From positions 205,416 through 269,415 of the forward strand of contig NZ_JARACP010000005.1 of NCBI RefSeq assembly GCF_028765545.1: DNA of 64,000 nt. The letters are read 5' to 3'. Origin of the DNA: Aliivibrio sp. S4MY1. Its GTDB lineage: Bacteria > Pseudomonadota > Gammaproteobacteria > Enterobacterales > Vibrionaceae. The translations under genes were made by a program, and so were the position numbers. The notes beneath the pieces are model-generated. The model searched no databases. It saw only the letters and a list, made by a program, of their open reading frames with translations, and was not told the DNA's origin. Position 1 is the stretch's first letter, and each line of letters begins with the position of its first letter. Positions 17,647 through 27,046 of this stretch are shown in pieces.

Positions 17647-18573
17647 TTATTTGTTTAAACGATTCGCAGTCCAAACATACAGAAGCTCTAAAGCAATCGT
17701 CGCACCAGCCAGTGCTGTGATATCACTTTGGTCGTACGCAGGTGATACTTCTACCACATCCATACCAACCATGTTGATGCCTTGCAAACCACGGATGATT
17801 TTTAAGATTTTATCTGAATTCAAACCACCACAAACAGGTGTACCTGTACCCGGTGCAAATGCAGGATCAAGACAATCGATATCAAACGTTAGGTATACTG
17901 GTTTATCACCAACAATGCCTTTTATTTGTTCAATAATCGCATCAACACTCATGTCATTGGCTTGCATGGCGTTAATTACATTAAAGCCGTGATCTTTTTG
18001 ATCATACTCAGTACGAATACCAATCTGCACTGAATGCTCAGGCGAAATTAACCCTTCATTTGGTGCATGGTAAAACATAGTACCGTGATCGTAACGACTG
18101 CCATGGCTATAAGTATCAGTATGAGCATCAAAATGAATTAATGCCATTTCACCATATTTTTTACCATAAGCACGTAACAAAGGCAGAGTAATAAAGTGAT
18201 CACCACCTAAACCTAATAACGTTTTACCACTATCTAAAATAGCATCAGCTGCAGCTTCAAGGCGTACCGTTAAATCTTCTGCATCGCCCGTATCAAAAAC
18301 AAGGTCACCTGAATCGATAACTTTAGTATGATCAAATACATTGAAATCCCATGGGAATTTTTTGCCTTCCCACGCTAGATTTACTGATGCACGACGGATC
18401 GCGTCAGGGCCTAAACGCGCACCAGGACGACCTGAGGTTGCCATATCTAATGGCGCACCTAACACAACGATGTCAGCATCGTTATCAATTGGGTTTTGTA
18501 CCAATGGGCGACGCATAAATGTCATTGCATTTGAGTACAATGAATAATCTTTTTTGGTAAATAAATCGTTCAT
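17647..18573 (-). CDS. speB: Agmatinase SpeB
   Basis: Hydrolyses agmatine to putrescine and urea in the cytoplasm. The 308-residue protein has the ureohydrolase manganese-binding motifs [22 protein letters not shown] and [18 protein letters not shown], and the length of E. coli SpeB (306). Its ATG shares one base with the speA stop codon (TAATG), which indicates translational coupling. Together the two enzymes give the arginine-to-putrescine route. Confidence 0.96.
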   Translation of the reverse strand: MNDLFTKKDYSLYSNAMTFMRRPLVQNPIDNDADIVVLGAPLDMATSGRPGARLGPDAIRRASVNLAWEGKKFPWDFNVFDHTKVIDSGDLVFDTGDAEDLTVRLEAAADAILDSGKTLLGLGGDHFITLPLLRAYGKKYGEMALIHFDAHTDTYSHGSRYDHGTMFYHAPNEGLISPEHSVQIGIRTEYDQKDHGFNVINAMQANDMSVDAIIEQIKGIVGDKPVYLTFDIDCLDPAFAPGTGTPVCGGLNSDKILKIIRGLQGINMVGMDVVEVSPAYDQSDITALAGATIALELLYVWTANRLNK

Positions 18574-20483
18574 TAAAAATCTTCCAAATAGGTGTAACCC
18601 ATTAAGCCTTGCTCTAACTCTTCAAGCACGCTTTGTTGTTCTTCTTCTGCAACTTTCGCTGTCACCATGTCTTTGTAGTTTTGACGGATCAAATCCACAT
18701 CAATATGCACATAACGCATCATATCTTCAACGGTATCGCCTTCATTGATATAATCAATATTCGCTTCACCATTTTCATCAACATTTACAACAACGCTGTG
18801 GGTATCACCAAATAGGTTATGCATATCACCCAAGATCTCTTGGTATGCACCCACTAAGAAGAAGCCCATCAAATAAGGTTCATCAGGGTTCCAAGCCGGT
18901 ACTGGCAGTGTGGTTTCAATACCTTGGCCATCAACGTATTGGTCAATCGTACCGTCTGAGTCACACGTAATATCCAGCACAACTGCGCGATGTTCGTCCG
19001 CATTATCAAGACCACTTAACGGCATAACAGGGAATACCTGATCAATACCCCACGCATCCGGTAACGATTGGAACAGAGAGAAGTTCACAAAGAATTTATC
19101 CGCTAAACGCTCACTCAATTCATCTAGAATTGGACGGTGGTAACGGTTCTTGGTGCTCATTTTTACGCTTAATTCATAGTTAATACGTAATGATATTTGT
19201 TCTGCCCATGCACGGTGTTGCAGGTTAATCATGCCTGTCGCAAACTGATTATGCGCTTCTGCTACGTCACATTGAGTATCGTTATAAATCTCAATTAATG
19301 CGCGATCATCGCCGCCATTTTCTAACTGCTCTAGGTTACGCCACATATTGTGTAATAACAAAGGATCATCACCACAAGGCGCTTCTATTGCTTCTGGCGT
19401 GTAGCTTTCAGTTCCAATAACGTTAGTAATTAACACCGCGTGATGCGCCGTTAACGAACGACCAGATTCAGAAATGATCACTGGCATTGGTTGTGAGTAA
19501 AGCTGACAAATGTCACCGATTGTCATCACGATATTACGCGCGTATTCCGCCAAGCCGTAATTCATCGAGTTAGATGATTGACTGCGAGTACCATCGTAAT
19601 CCACCGCCAAACCACCACCCACATCGAGGTATTTTAGTTTTGCGCCAATATCACGTAATTCACAATAAAAACGGGCCGCTTCACTTACACCATTACGCAC
19701 ATCACGAATGTTGGCCATTTGTGAGCCAAGGTGGAAATGCACAAGCTCTAAAATATCTAGTTGGTCTTCTGCTTTCAGACGGTTAATTACCGTCAATACT
19801 TGAGAGGCAGACAAACCAAATTTCGATTTTTCACCACCACTTGCTTGCCATTTTCCTGCGCCTTGAGAAGCAAGACGAATACGCAAACCAAGGCGTGGTT
19901 TAACACCTAATGCTTTTGCTTCAGATAGAACTAAATCTAATTCTGATAATTTTTCAAGAACGATAAAAACACTGTGACCAAGTTTCTCACCAATCAGTGC
20001 TAAGCGTACGTACTCGCGGTCTTTATAACCGTTACATACGATAACTGAACTCGCTTTTTGAGCTAGCGCTAGTACGGCCAATAGCTCAGGCTTACTGCCC
20101 GCCTCTAGACCTAATTGCTTTTGCTCTAATTGCGCCTGACTTGCAAGAATTTCATCAACCACTTCTTTTTGTTGGTTTACTTTAATTGGGTAAACAAGAA
20201 GATAGTGGTTTTCATATTGGTATTCATCAATCGCTTGGTTAAATGCATTACAAATATTATGTACGCGCTGATGAACGATTTGGGGAAAACGAACCAAAGC
20301 AGGCAATCCGATATTTCGCTGCTCTAATTGATTCACAATATGACTTAATGGGACTTGATGATCAGATTCACTACGTGGTGAAACATACACTTCACCATTA
20401 TCATCAATACCGTAAAAACCTTGGCTCCAGTGCTTTACATTATACTCAGCACGGATACGATCCAAATTAACCGAATGTTCCAA
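18573..20483 (-). CDS. speA: Biosynthetic arginine decarboxylase SpeA
   Basis: PLP-dependent decarboxylation of arginine to agmatine, the step before SpeB. The 636-residue protein has the fold-III PLP-lysine motif [15 protein letters not shown] (Lys101), the glycine-rich region [31 protein letters not shown], and the active-site cysteine segment [14 protein letters not shown]. The start is a TTG at 20483 with GAGG seven bases upstream. No in-frame ATG offers a better start. The length agrees with the family (E. coli 632-658, depending on processing). Confidence 0.96.
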   Translation of the reverse strand: MEHSVNLDRIRAEYNVKHWSQGFYGIDDNGEVYVSPRSESDHQVPLSHIVNQLEQRNIGLPALVRFPQIVHQRVHNICNAFNQAIDEYQYENHYLLVYPIKVNQQKEVVDEILASQAQLEQKQLGLEAGSKPELLAVLALAQKASSVIVCNGYKDREYVRLALIGEKLGHSVFIVLEKLSELDLVLSEAKALGVKPRLGLRIRLASQGAGKWQASGGEKSKFGLSASQVLTVINRLKAEDQLDILELVHFHLGSQMANIRDVRNGVSEAARFYCELRDIGAKLKYLDVGGGLAVDYDGTRSQSSNSMNYGLAEYARNIVMTIGDICQLYSQPMPVIISESGRSLTAHHAVLITNVIGTESYTPEAIEAPCGDDPLLLHNMWRNLEQLENGGDDRALIEIYNDTQCDVAEAHNQFATGMINLQHRAWAEQISLRINYELSVKMSTKNRYHRPILDELSERLADKFFVNFSLFQSLPDAWGIDQVFPVMPLSGLDNADEHRAVVLDITCDSDGTIDQYVDGQGIETTLPVPAWNPDEPYLMGFFLVGAYQEILGDMHNLFGDTHSVVVNVDENGEANIDYINEGDTVEDMMRYVHIDVDLIRQNYKDMVTAKVAEEEQQSVLEELEQGLMGYTYLEDF

Positions 20484-20782
20484 ATCTCGACCTCACATAA
20501 ATAGGGCCATCAAAAGAAAATACCTCGTTGGAATATCGAAGCATAACCTAGGGCGTGTTATCCCTAACAATCCTTGTAATCTAACAAATTGTCGACGGCA
20601 TTAACTAACATTCTTTAAACGTAGTCCAATAATGAATATTTATCGTAAGAATCGAAAAAATTTGTCGTTATTTTGGTTCAAAATTGAGAGATAAAACTGT
20701 AACGCTTTTTGTCATTATCCTTGTTTATCTGATACGAAACAGTAGAATCTCATTCAACATTTGCTGTAATTAATATGTTCTT

Positions 20783-22042
20783 ATGCCAAAACTGAATCTG
20801 CATCGCCGTGACTATGTATCAATCTTAGGAGGCGATATCTCTGCAGATAAATTAGAGCAATCGCTCAATCCACATTTTGAAAAACCACTAAACAAAATCA
20901 CTCCAAGCCCTTACCTAACTGAAAAAAACCTTACTCGCCGTTGGGATAAACTTGGAAAACCTGAACTCCAATCAGAACTTCTTGATCCACATACCCAAAA
21001 TCAAATGCATGTGTACGAGAAAAACATCGAGCATTTTATTGGCACAGTAAAACTTCCAGTTGGTCTTGCAGGCCCATTACGTGTGAATGGCTTATTTGCC
21101 AATAATGATTACTTGGTGCCTCTTGCCACCACAGAAGCCGCCTTAGTTGCCTCTTATAACCGCGGAGCACAGCTATTGACGGCAAGTGGCGGCGCAAGTG
21201 CCATGCTGTTAAACGAAGGAGTAACACGAACGCCTGCGTTTGCTTTTTTTAGTTTAGCCGAAGCGGGACAATTTGTGGCATGGGCGGTGACTCAATACGA
21301 CACATTCAAACAACTGGCTGAATCCACCACCTCTCATGGGAAACTCAGCGACATTAATATCAGTATTGAAGGCAATCATGTTTATCTGGTCTTTGAGTTT
21401 TTAACTGGTGACGCTTCAGGACAAAACATGGTCACTATTGCTACCAATGCCGTGTTTAGCTACATCATGGAAAACTCTCCAATTACTCCAGAGAATGCCT
21501 ATTTAGATGGCAATTTATCAGGTGATAAAAAAGCCAGCAGCCAAACTTTGCGTAGTGTTCGAGGTAAAAAAGTTACTGCAGAAGCACACATCCCTGCGGA
21601 GTTAGTGAAAAAATACCTACACACTACCCCTGAAAAAATGATGCAGTTTACCCAAATGAGTACGGTTGGAGCCACACTCAGTGGAACCATTGGTATTAAT
21701 GCACATTATGCTAACGCCCTTGCCGCTCTTTATATCGCTTGTGGGCAAGATGCGGCATGTGTAGCTGAATCAGCCATTGGGATGACACGCATTGAAGTGG
21801 ATAGAAATGGTGACTTATATGCAAGTGTCACTCTACCTAACCTTATGCTTGGGACAGTTGGTGGTGGTACCGGATTACCAAGCCAAAAAGCGTGCTTAGA
21901 ATTAATGGGATTACATGGCGCAGGTAAATCTCAAGCACTGGCTGAAGTATGTGCGGCTTTATGTTTAGCTGGAGAGCTATCCATCGTAGGGGCATTCTGT
22001 GCGGGGCACTTCTCTCGAGCACATCATAAATTAGCGCGCTAA
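20783..22042 (+). CDS. Hydroxymethylglutaryl-CoA reductase
   Basis: A 419-residue NAD(P)H-dependent enzyme that interconverts HMG-CoA and mevalonate. Signatures are FIGTVKLPVGLAGPLRVNG, the catalytic-glutamate segment PLATTEAALVASYNRGAQLL, the catalytic-aspartate segment TGDASGQNMVTIATNA, LMLGTVGGGTGLPSQKACLE and a C-terminal catalytic histidine in HFSRAHHKLAR. The catalytic domain is complete and there is no membrane domain. Gammaproteobacteria normally make isoprenoids by the MEP route, and no other mevalonate gene is nearby, so its role is unclear. It diverges from speA over a 299-bp gap. Confidence 0.93.
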   Translation: MPKLNLHRRDYVSILGGDISADKLEQSLNPHFEKPLNKITPSPYLTEKNLTRRWDKLGKPELQSELLDPHTQNQMHVYEKNIEHFIGTVKLPVGLAGPLRVNGLFANNDYLVPLATTEAALVASYNRGAQLLTASGGASAMLLNEGVTRTPAFAFFSLAEAGQFVAWAVTQYDTFKQLAESTTSHGKLSDINISIEGNHVYLVFEFLTGDASGQNMVTIATNAVFSYIMENSPITPENAYLDGNLSGDKKASSQTLRSVRGKKVTAEAHIPAELVKKYLHTTPEKMMQFTQMSTVGATLSGTIGINAHYANALAALYIACGQDAACVAESAIGMTRIEVDRNGDLYASVTLPNLMLGTVGGGTGLPSQKACLELMGLHGAGKSQALAEVCAALCLAGELSIVGAFCAGHFSRAHHKLAR

Positions 22043-22089
22043 TTAATAGATTGGAATATCCAATATTCGTTAACTAACGCGACAATTAA

Positions 22090-22620
22090 TTATTGCTCAA
22101 CAAAGATAAGTTCATTTATTTTAAAACCTAGTGATTGAGCCGTTGATACAAAACGCTCAATCACTTCTTGATCAACCTCTTTTGTTCGAGATAGTAACCA
22201 TAAGTAATCAAGATCAGGGCCTGAGACAAACGCATATTGGTAATTTTCTTTATCTAATTCAAATACCACGTATGAACCGTAGAAAGGGCCAAAGAACGAT
22301 ACTTTAAGATAACCTTGGTCTTCTGCATCAATGAATTTCGCTTTTCCTTCTGCTTCATTCCACTCCTGCTCTTCTTTTGAATAGCCTCGATTAATAACCT
22401 TAACGCTTCCATCTTCATTAATGCTGTACTCGGCGCTGACTTTACTCAACCCTTCTTCAAAAGAATGATTTAATCGCGCCACTTCATACCATTTTCCTAA
22501 ATAGCGATTTAACTCAAAGCCTGATACAGGTTCAACGCCCTTTGGCATCCCTAAGCAACCACTTAGCATGAATAATACTGTTGCTATGAATCCTATTTTT
22601 GTTATACGTTTTATCATCAT
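22090..22620 (-). CDS. blc: Outer-membrane lipocalin lipoprotein Blc
   Basis: A 176-residue lipoprotein with the lipobox LSGC (Cys near residue 20 after FIATVLFMLSGC) and the lipocalin signature NRYLGKWYEVARLNHSFEEG. Conserved elements YAFVSGPDLDYLWLLSRT and a C-terminal helix also fit. Bacterial lipocalins bind lysophospholipids or fatty acids at the inner face of the outer membrane. GGGAG lies upstream of the ATG pair at 22620/22617. The longer frame upstream lacks a signal sequence at its start and is not used. Confidence 0.92.
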   Translation of the reverse strand: MMIKRITKIGFIATVLFMLSGCLGMPKGVEPVSGFELNRYLGKWYEVARLNHSFEEGLSKVSAEYSINEDGSVKVINRGYSKEEQEWNEAEGKAKFIDAEDQGYLKVSFFGPFYGSYVVFELDKENYQYAFVSGPDLDYLWLLSRTKEVDQEVIERFVSTAQSLGFKINELIFVEQ

Positions 22621-22771
22621 CGTTAGCTCCCTTAACTTTATCTTATTAATATTACGGCAGATTAGCGTAAAAAGATCACTTATCGCATCAATACACACAC
22701 AAAAAACGAATTAACTACCCTCTCCGTAATTAATTCGTCTTCTTAACATTGTATTGCTCTACATTATATAA

Positions 22772-23803
22772 CTACAAAGCTTGTAGATAAGATTTTGCAG
22801 CCGTTAGTCTTACCGTCGCTCCACCGATAATATCCATAAACCCTAAAATTGAATGTGGCTTCTCAGCACTTATCCATGCAGAGCCTGTCGCTCCAATTGG
22901 TAGCATATCCATCGTTTCTTGGTCTATCTCAAGAATCACCGTTCGCCCGACTGGTGCCGAACCACGTTGAATATGACGCGATACAAGCTGCTCTTGAGGT
23001 AATAAGCTACCTTGCGCTTCACCAGTCGCATTGACCACACTGTGTACTTTTGCCCTAAAGATTTCCCCCGGATACGCCGTTACAAAAAACTCACTAAATT
23101 GCCCCGGTTTAATATTTTTATACGATTGATCTGGAATACGCATTTCAACAAACTTCTTACTGGTATCCCATAAGTGAAGTGAACCGATACGAGAGCCGTC
23201 AGCAATAAATACGTGTGTCACCATGCCATCAAAAGGCGCGGTGATCGTCAAACGATCCAATTCAAAATTTAAATTCGTAAGTTGAGCTTTTAAACCTAAG
23301 TCTTTGGCTTCTAACACATGAATTTCAGCGATTAACATTTCCACCAAGTCTTGTGATTCCTCAGTATCACGCACTGACACATGCTCTTTCATTCCTAAGT
23401 TTCGCTGATGATTACGCTCTGCTTGCTGTAAAGCGACCTTCTTTGCTTCAATGCTTTTTTCTACTTCTAATTGAGCCGACTCAACCTCGATTATCGCAGA
23501 AGTAATTTTGTCATCTTTAAGTAGATAAAGTATATCGCCTTTCTTAACATGCTGGTTATGATCAATGTAGATCTCATCAATATGCTGACCAACGGATGGA
23601 GACAGCACAGCGTGAGGCGCTTTAACTGTCGTCGAATTGGTTAAATCCGCTGGCGAATAGAATCGATGTCCAAAAAATAGTGCTAGTGCTAAAATTACAC
23701 CCACAAAAGTGGTGACAAAGTAATTCCCCGCAGTTCGCTTTAATACATTAAATTTAAACAATAACCACACGATTAAAATATACGGCAGCATTATCTCTTT
23801 CAT
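22772..23803 (-). CDS. HlyD-family membrane-fusion protein, YiaV-like (first copy)
   Basis: A 343-residue periplasmic adaptor with one N-terminal membrane anchor (about residues 28-48), a lipoyl-like part (APHAVLSPSVGQHIDEIYID ... NQHVKKGDILYLL), a coiled-coil hairpin (residues about 95-180) and a beta-barrel region (LTITAPFDGMVTHVFIADGS). The ATG overlaps the stop codon of the DUF3302 gene (ATGA), so they are translationally coupled, as in E. coli yiaW-yiaV. No inner-membrane pump or outer-membrane channel gene is adjacent. A similar pair lies at 53961-55554. Confidence 0.85.
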   Translation of the reverse strand: MKEIMLPYILIVWLLFKFNVLKRTAGNYFVTTFVGVILALALFFGHRFYSPADLTNSTTVKAPHAVLSPSVGQHIDEIYIDHNQHVKKGDILYLLKDDKITSAIIEVESAQLEVEKSIEAKKVALQQAERNHQRNLGMKEHVSVRDTEESQDLVEMLIAEIHVLEAKDLGLKAQLTNLNFELDRLTITAPFDGMVTHVFIADGSRIGSLHLWDTSKKFVEMRIPDQSYKNIKPGQFSEFFVTAYPGEIFRAKVHSVVNATGEAQGSLLPQEQLVSRHIQRGSAPVGRTVILEIDQETMDMLPIGATGSAWISAEKPHSILGFMDIIGGATVRLTAAKSYLQAL

Positions 23804-24111
23804 GATTGTGCCCCTTTAAACCATGCTTGAACTTTATCCCAATCGGTGACAATAGCCAGAACTGCCAGCACCCATAGTGGTTTCCACACTAGACCTAAAA
23901 TACACATCCAAAAAATCAATTTTGCCTGCGCTAAGCCTTTTTCTTTCGCCAAATGCTTTGGAATAGAATGAATATGCCAAATCTTAGCCGCTACCCATGA
24001 AATAATGGCAACCGTAACTAAAACAATAAACCACATAAATACAATGGAATCGAGAAGTGCATAAACACTAGGGAGGTTTTCAAACTCTAAACTGGTAGGA
24101 TGTATCTGCAT
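23800..24111 (-). CDS. DUF3302 inner-membrane protein, YiaW-like (first copy)
   Basis: A 103-residue protein with two hydrophobic segments (about residues 20-42 and 66-90, the second containing LIFWMCILGLVWKPLWVLAV) and the size of E. coli YiaW. It always seems to sit in front of a YiaV-like adaptor, and does so here with a 4-base overlap. A LysR-type gene is transcribed divergently from 24321 and is the likely regulator. The molecular role is unknown. Confidence 0.82.
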   Translation of the reverse strand: MQIHPTSLEFENLPSVYALLDSIVFMWFIVLVTVAIISWVAAKIWHIHSIPKHLAKEKGLAQAKLIFWMCILGLVWKPLWVLAVLAIVTDWDKVQAWFKGAQS

Positions 24112-24320
24112 TGGAACACCTATTGTCGTTATTCTATTTATCCTTAGATTTTAAGCCCTCTTATTCCTTAAAATGGCACATCTAAATTCGATATAATGAA
24201 GGTAACGAATATGGAGGGCTCTACCAATGGCATACACGTATTGCTGATATAACAGATTTGATATTTCTAATGAATGACGTTAGTTTATAGTTAATCAACA
24301 TTTATCAATAAGGGCATAAA

Positions 24321-25241
24321 ATGGATTTAGCCAAATTTGATCTTAATCTACTGAAAACTCTTTTAGTGCTGCTGCAAGAAAAAAACACCAATAAAGCAGC
24401 TGAGCGACTTAATACTAGCCAACCCGCAGTAAGCCGTACTCTAGCCAAGATCCGAGAAGAGTTTGATGATCCTTTATTTATCCGACAGTCTCGTGGGTTA
24501 AAACTCACGCCAAAAGCTGAAGAATTAGCGATCAGTTTACCTAAGATCTTCGAAGCGCTTGAAGGAACCCTACAGAGCGACAGCTTCTCGCCTAAACACC
24601 TGACAGGGAAAATCAAGATCGCAATGAATGGGTTTGTGATTGAAACTCATGGTTATCAGATCTGCCAAGCCATTAAAAAAGATGCGCCTAATGTCTGTAT
24701 TGAACTGCATAGTTTTACTCAAACCACTGCGGATGATTTAATTAACGGCGAGCTTGATTTTGCTATTAATTATTACCCGATTGATATATCAAAAGAATTA
24801 AGACAGCTTCCTGTTGGCCTATTCACTTATGCTGGGATCTGTAATATTAACCATCCAATGGCTAATACAAGCATTGATCTTCAAGAGGTTTTTAACTACC
24901 CACTGGCAGGGTTAATCGTCCCTGAATTTAACTTTAAAACCATGTTAGCCCCTCAATATTCAGATAGAGACATCAGCCATCAACCTGAATTTCGTTGTCA
25001 GCAAGTTAATCCGATTTTAAAGGCTCTTGAAGAATCAGATATGCTTTTCATCGCTCCACAAAGCTTAATGGAAGTGCTTGATCCAGCAAAATACGCCCTT
25101 GTGAAAGTTAAAGATAAATTAAAACGCCATGAGATGAAGATAGGCCTCATCTACAATACTAAGTACATGAATTCAGAAAAATTTAATTGGATAGAACGGT
25201 TAGTGGATAATATTTTACCACCGAAGATGACGAAGCATTAA
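24321..25241 (+). CDS. LysR-family transcriptional regulator
   Basis: A 306-residue regulator. The N-terminal winged helix-turn-helix is clear (FDLNLLKTLLVLLQEKNTNK, then AAERLNTSQPAVSRTLAKIR), and the rest is a substrate-binding-like effector domain (GKIKIAMNGFVIETHGYQI onward). It is divergent from the YiaW/YiaV-like pair over a 209-bp gap, the usual arrangement for a LysR protein and its target. The effector is unknown. Confidence 0.9.
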   Translation: MDLAKFDLNLLKTLLVLLQEKNTNKAAERLNTSQPAVSRTLAKIREEFDDPLFIRQSRGLKLTPKAEELAISLPKIFEALEGTLQSDSFSPKHLTGKIKIAMNGFVIETHGYQICQAIKKDAPNVCIELHSFTQTTADDLINGELDFAINYYPIDISKELRQLPVGLFTYAGICNINHPMANTSIDLQEVFNYPLAGLIVPEFNFKTMLAPQYSDRDISHQPEFRCQQVNPILKALEESDMLFIAPQSLMEVLDPAKYALVKVKDKLKRHEMKIGLIYNTKYMNSEKFNWIERLVDNILPPKMTKH

Positions 25242-25322
25242 TGCCATGTTGTTGTCATTAGATTTTCATTCTGAAACACCGTACAATCGGCGGCAAAATA
25301 TAAACAGCATAGGTAAATTAGT

Positions 25323-26513
25323 TTGCATACATTAGCGCAGTTACAATCCGGTGAATTACAAGGTATTACTCGATTACAATTAAGTGAAGGGTTAACAGAG
25401 TTTCCACTTGAGATATTATCTCTTGCTGATTCATTAGAAATCTTAGATTTATCGAATAATCAACTAACTACGCTACCAAGTGAGATCGCTCAATTACCTA
25501 AATTGAAGATCTTCTTTGCATCAAACAACCCATTTACTGTGTTCCCTGATGTTCTGGCACAGTGTCAAAACCTTGAGATGATTGGATTCAAATCGTGTCA
25601 AATTCAACATGTTCCTGAAGATGCCTTTCCTCCAAAATTGCGTTGGTTGATCTTAACCGATAACCAAGTTGAAGCATTACCAAACTCATTGGGTGCCTGC
25701 CACTTAATGCAAAAACTGGCATTAGCAGGCAACAAATTGACTGAACTGCCAAGCAACTTGTCTCAACTTCATAACTTGGAATTACTGCGTATTTCAGCAA
25801 ACCAATTAATTGAGTGCCCAGTTCAACTGCTTAATTTACCAAAACTGGCATGGTTTGCCTTTGCGGGTAATCCATTCTGTAAATCCGATGTGAAAGTGAA
25901 ATCCGTTCCTAGTATCGCCTCATCGGACTACACTTTAGAAGATGTATTAGGCCAAGGCGCATCAGGTGTCATTTCTAAAGCGCGTTGGAATAAAGAACAA
26001 ACAGATTTCCCACAAGAAATTGCCGTTAAAGTATTTAAAGGTGAAGTGACTAGTGATGGTTACCCTGAAGATGAGTTGCAAGCGTGTTTAAAAGTCGGCA
26101 ATCACCCAAGTTTGGTACAATCATTAGCACAGGTGAATGAAGACAATCATCTGGCGTTGATCATGAACTTGATCCCTTTACATTATAAAAACTTAGGTTT
26201 ACCGCCAAGTTTAGAAAGCTGCACTCGTGATACTTTTCCTGAAGGGTTTACCTTATCGTTAGAGCACATCAATAAAATGACCGCTAAAATGCGTAATGTG
26301 TTTGACCACCTGCATGATAACCAAGTGTGTCATGGTGACTTGTATGCGCATAATACCTTATTTGATGCAGACGCGAACATTATCTTTGGCGACTTTGGTG
26401 CCGCGAGTATGTACCACATGCTAAGTGATTCTCAACAGAAAAAAATTAGGATTATTGAAGAGCGTGCATTGAATCACTTTATCGATGATTTAATGAATGT
26501 TCGTATAAAATAA
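25323..26513 (+). CDS. Leucine-rich-repeat protein fused to a Ser/Thr-type protein kinase domain
   Basis: A 396-residue cytoplasmic protein in two parts. Residues about 15-195 contain LRR units such as LEILDLSNNQLTTLPSEIAQ and LALAGNKLTELPSNLSQL. Residues about 203-390 form a compact kinase: glycine loop VLGQGASG (about 208), ATP-binding lysine in EIAVKVFKGE, catalytic loop HGDLYAHNTLF (about 336) and metal-binding FGDFGAAS (about 355). All core catalytic residues are present. The start is a TTG with no in-frame ATG upstream. There is no membrane segment and no partner phosphatase or substrate gene nearby. Confidence 0.85.
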   Translation: MHTLAQLQSGELQGITRLQLSEGLTEFPLEILSLADSLEILDLSNNQLTTLPSEIAQLPKLKIFFASNNPFTVFPDVLAQCQNLEMIGFKSCQIQHVPEDAFPPKLRWLILTDNQVEALPNSLGACHLMQKLALAGNKLTELPSNLSQLHNLELLRISANQLIECPVQLLNLPKLAWFAFAGNPFCKSDVKVKSVPSIASSDYTLEDVLGQGASGVISKARWNKEQTDFPQEIAVKVFKGEVTSDGYPEDELQACLKVGNHPSLVQSLAQVNEDNHLALIMNLIPLHYKNLGLPPSLESCTRDTFPEGFTLSLEHINKMTAKMRNVFDHLHDNQVCHGDLYAHNTLFDADANIIFGDFGAASMYHMLSDSQQKKIRIIEERALNHFIDDLMNVRIK

Positions 26514-26516
26514 ATT

Positions 26517-26563
26517 AATAACCCGCCTTCCCATCAAGGCGGGTTATTAACAGCCTTGATGGG
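26517..26563. terminator. Convergent terminator region with two mutually exclusive hairpins
   Basis: Stem 1 pairs AATAACCCGCCTT (26517-26529) with AAGGCGGGTTATT (26536-26548). Stem 2 pairs CCCATCAAGGC (26530-26540) with GCCTTGATGGG (26553-26563). Both are perfect and share 26536-26540, so they cannot form together. The region sits between the LRR-kinase gene and the convergent lipoprotein gene. Only weak T-rich tracts flank the stems. Confidence 0.7.
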
Positions 26564-26564
26564 T

Positions 26565-27035
26565 TTAATTAATTAACCAATAATTCTCTTTTTGGTTATT
26601 GTGCGCCAAAGTGTAAATAAGAGGTTCCCGATCTTTTTCCATGATCCAGATGATGGTAATTAACTCTTCACAATGATTCGCAACACGAAGGTCAAATTTA
26701 CCAACACCTTGCTCTAAGCGACCTTTAAGTAAACACATATCAAAATCTACTTTAGATAAATCACCTTGTGCTTGGCTATTATCACAAATAGAAATAAATG
26801 CACGCTTAGTGGAGCGCTCTGAAATATCAACATCAATATCAACGCTATATACCGAACTAAGGCTATTCTCAGCACTAATTTTTAAATCTAAAACCGATAA
26901 TTGAGGGCTCACAGGTGACCCTGTACCAGAACCTGGATCATTTGAGCCACCAGAGCTATCACTATTACAAGCAGTAAGCAGACTAAAACTAGCAACAAAA
27001 AGTAATAGATTCATTTTATTCACGATACTATTCAT
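26565..27035 (-). CDS. Hypothetical lipoprotein downstream of the LruC-domain gene
   Basis: A 156-residue protein with a lipoprotein signal (LLLFVASFSLLTAC, lipobox LTAC), then a Gly/Ser/Pro-rich linker (residues about 25-45) and a small domain with four cysteines that could form disulfides. The rest (VYSVDIDVDISERSTKRAFI) is likely beta-rich. AGGAGAGATCTT precedes the ATG. It starts 11 bp after the LruC-domain gene ends, so the two form an operon. I do not recognise the family. Confidence 0.75.
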   Translation of the reverse strand: MNSIVNKMNLLLFVASFSLLTACNSDSSGGSNDPGSGTGSPVSPQLSVLDLKISAENSLSSVYSVDIDVDISERSTKRAFISICDNSQAQGDLSKVDFDMCLLKGRLEQGVGKFDLRVANHCEELITIIWIMEKDREPLIYTLAHNNQKENYWLIN

Positions 27036-27046
27036 AAGATCTCTCC

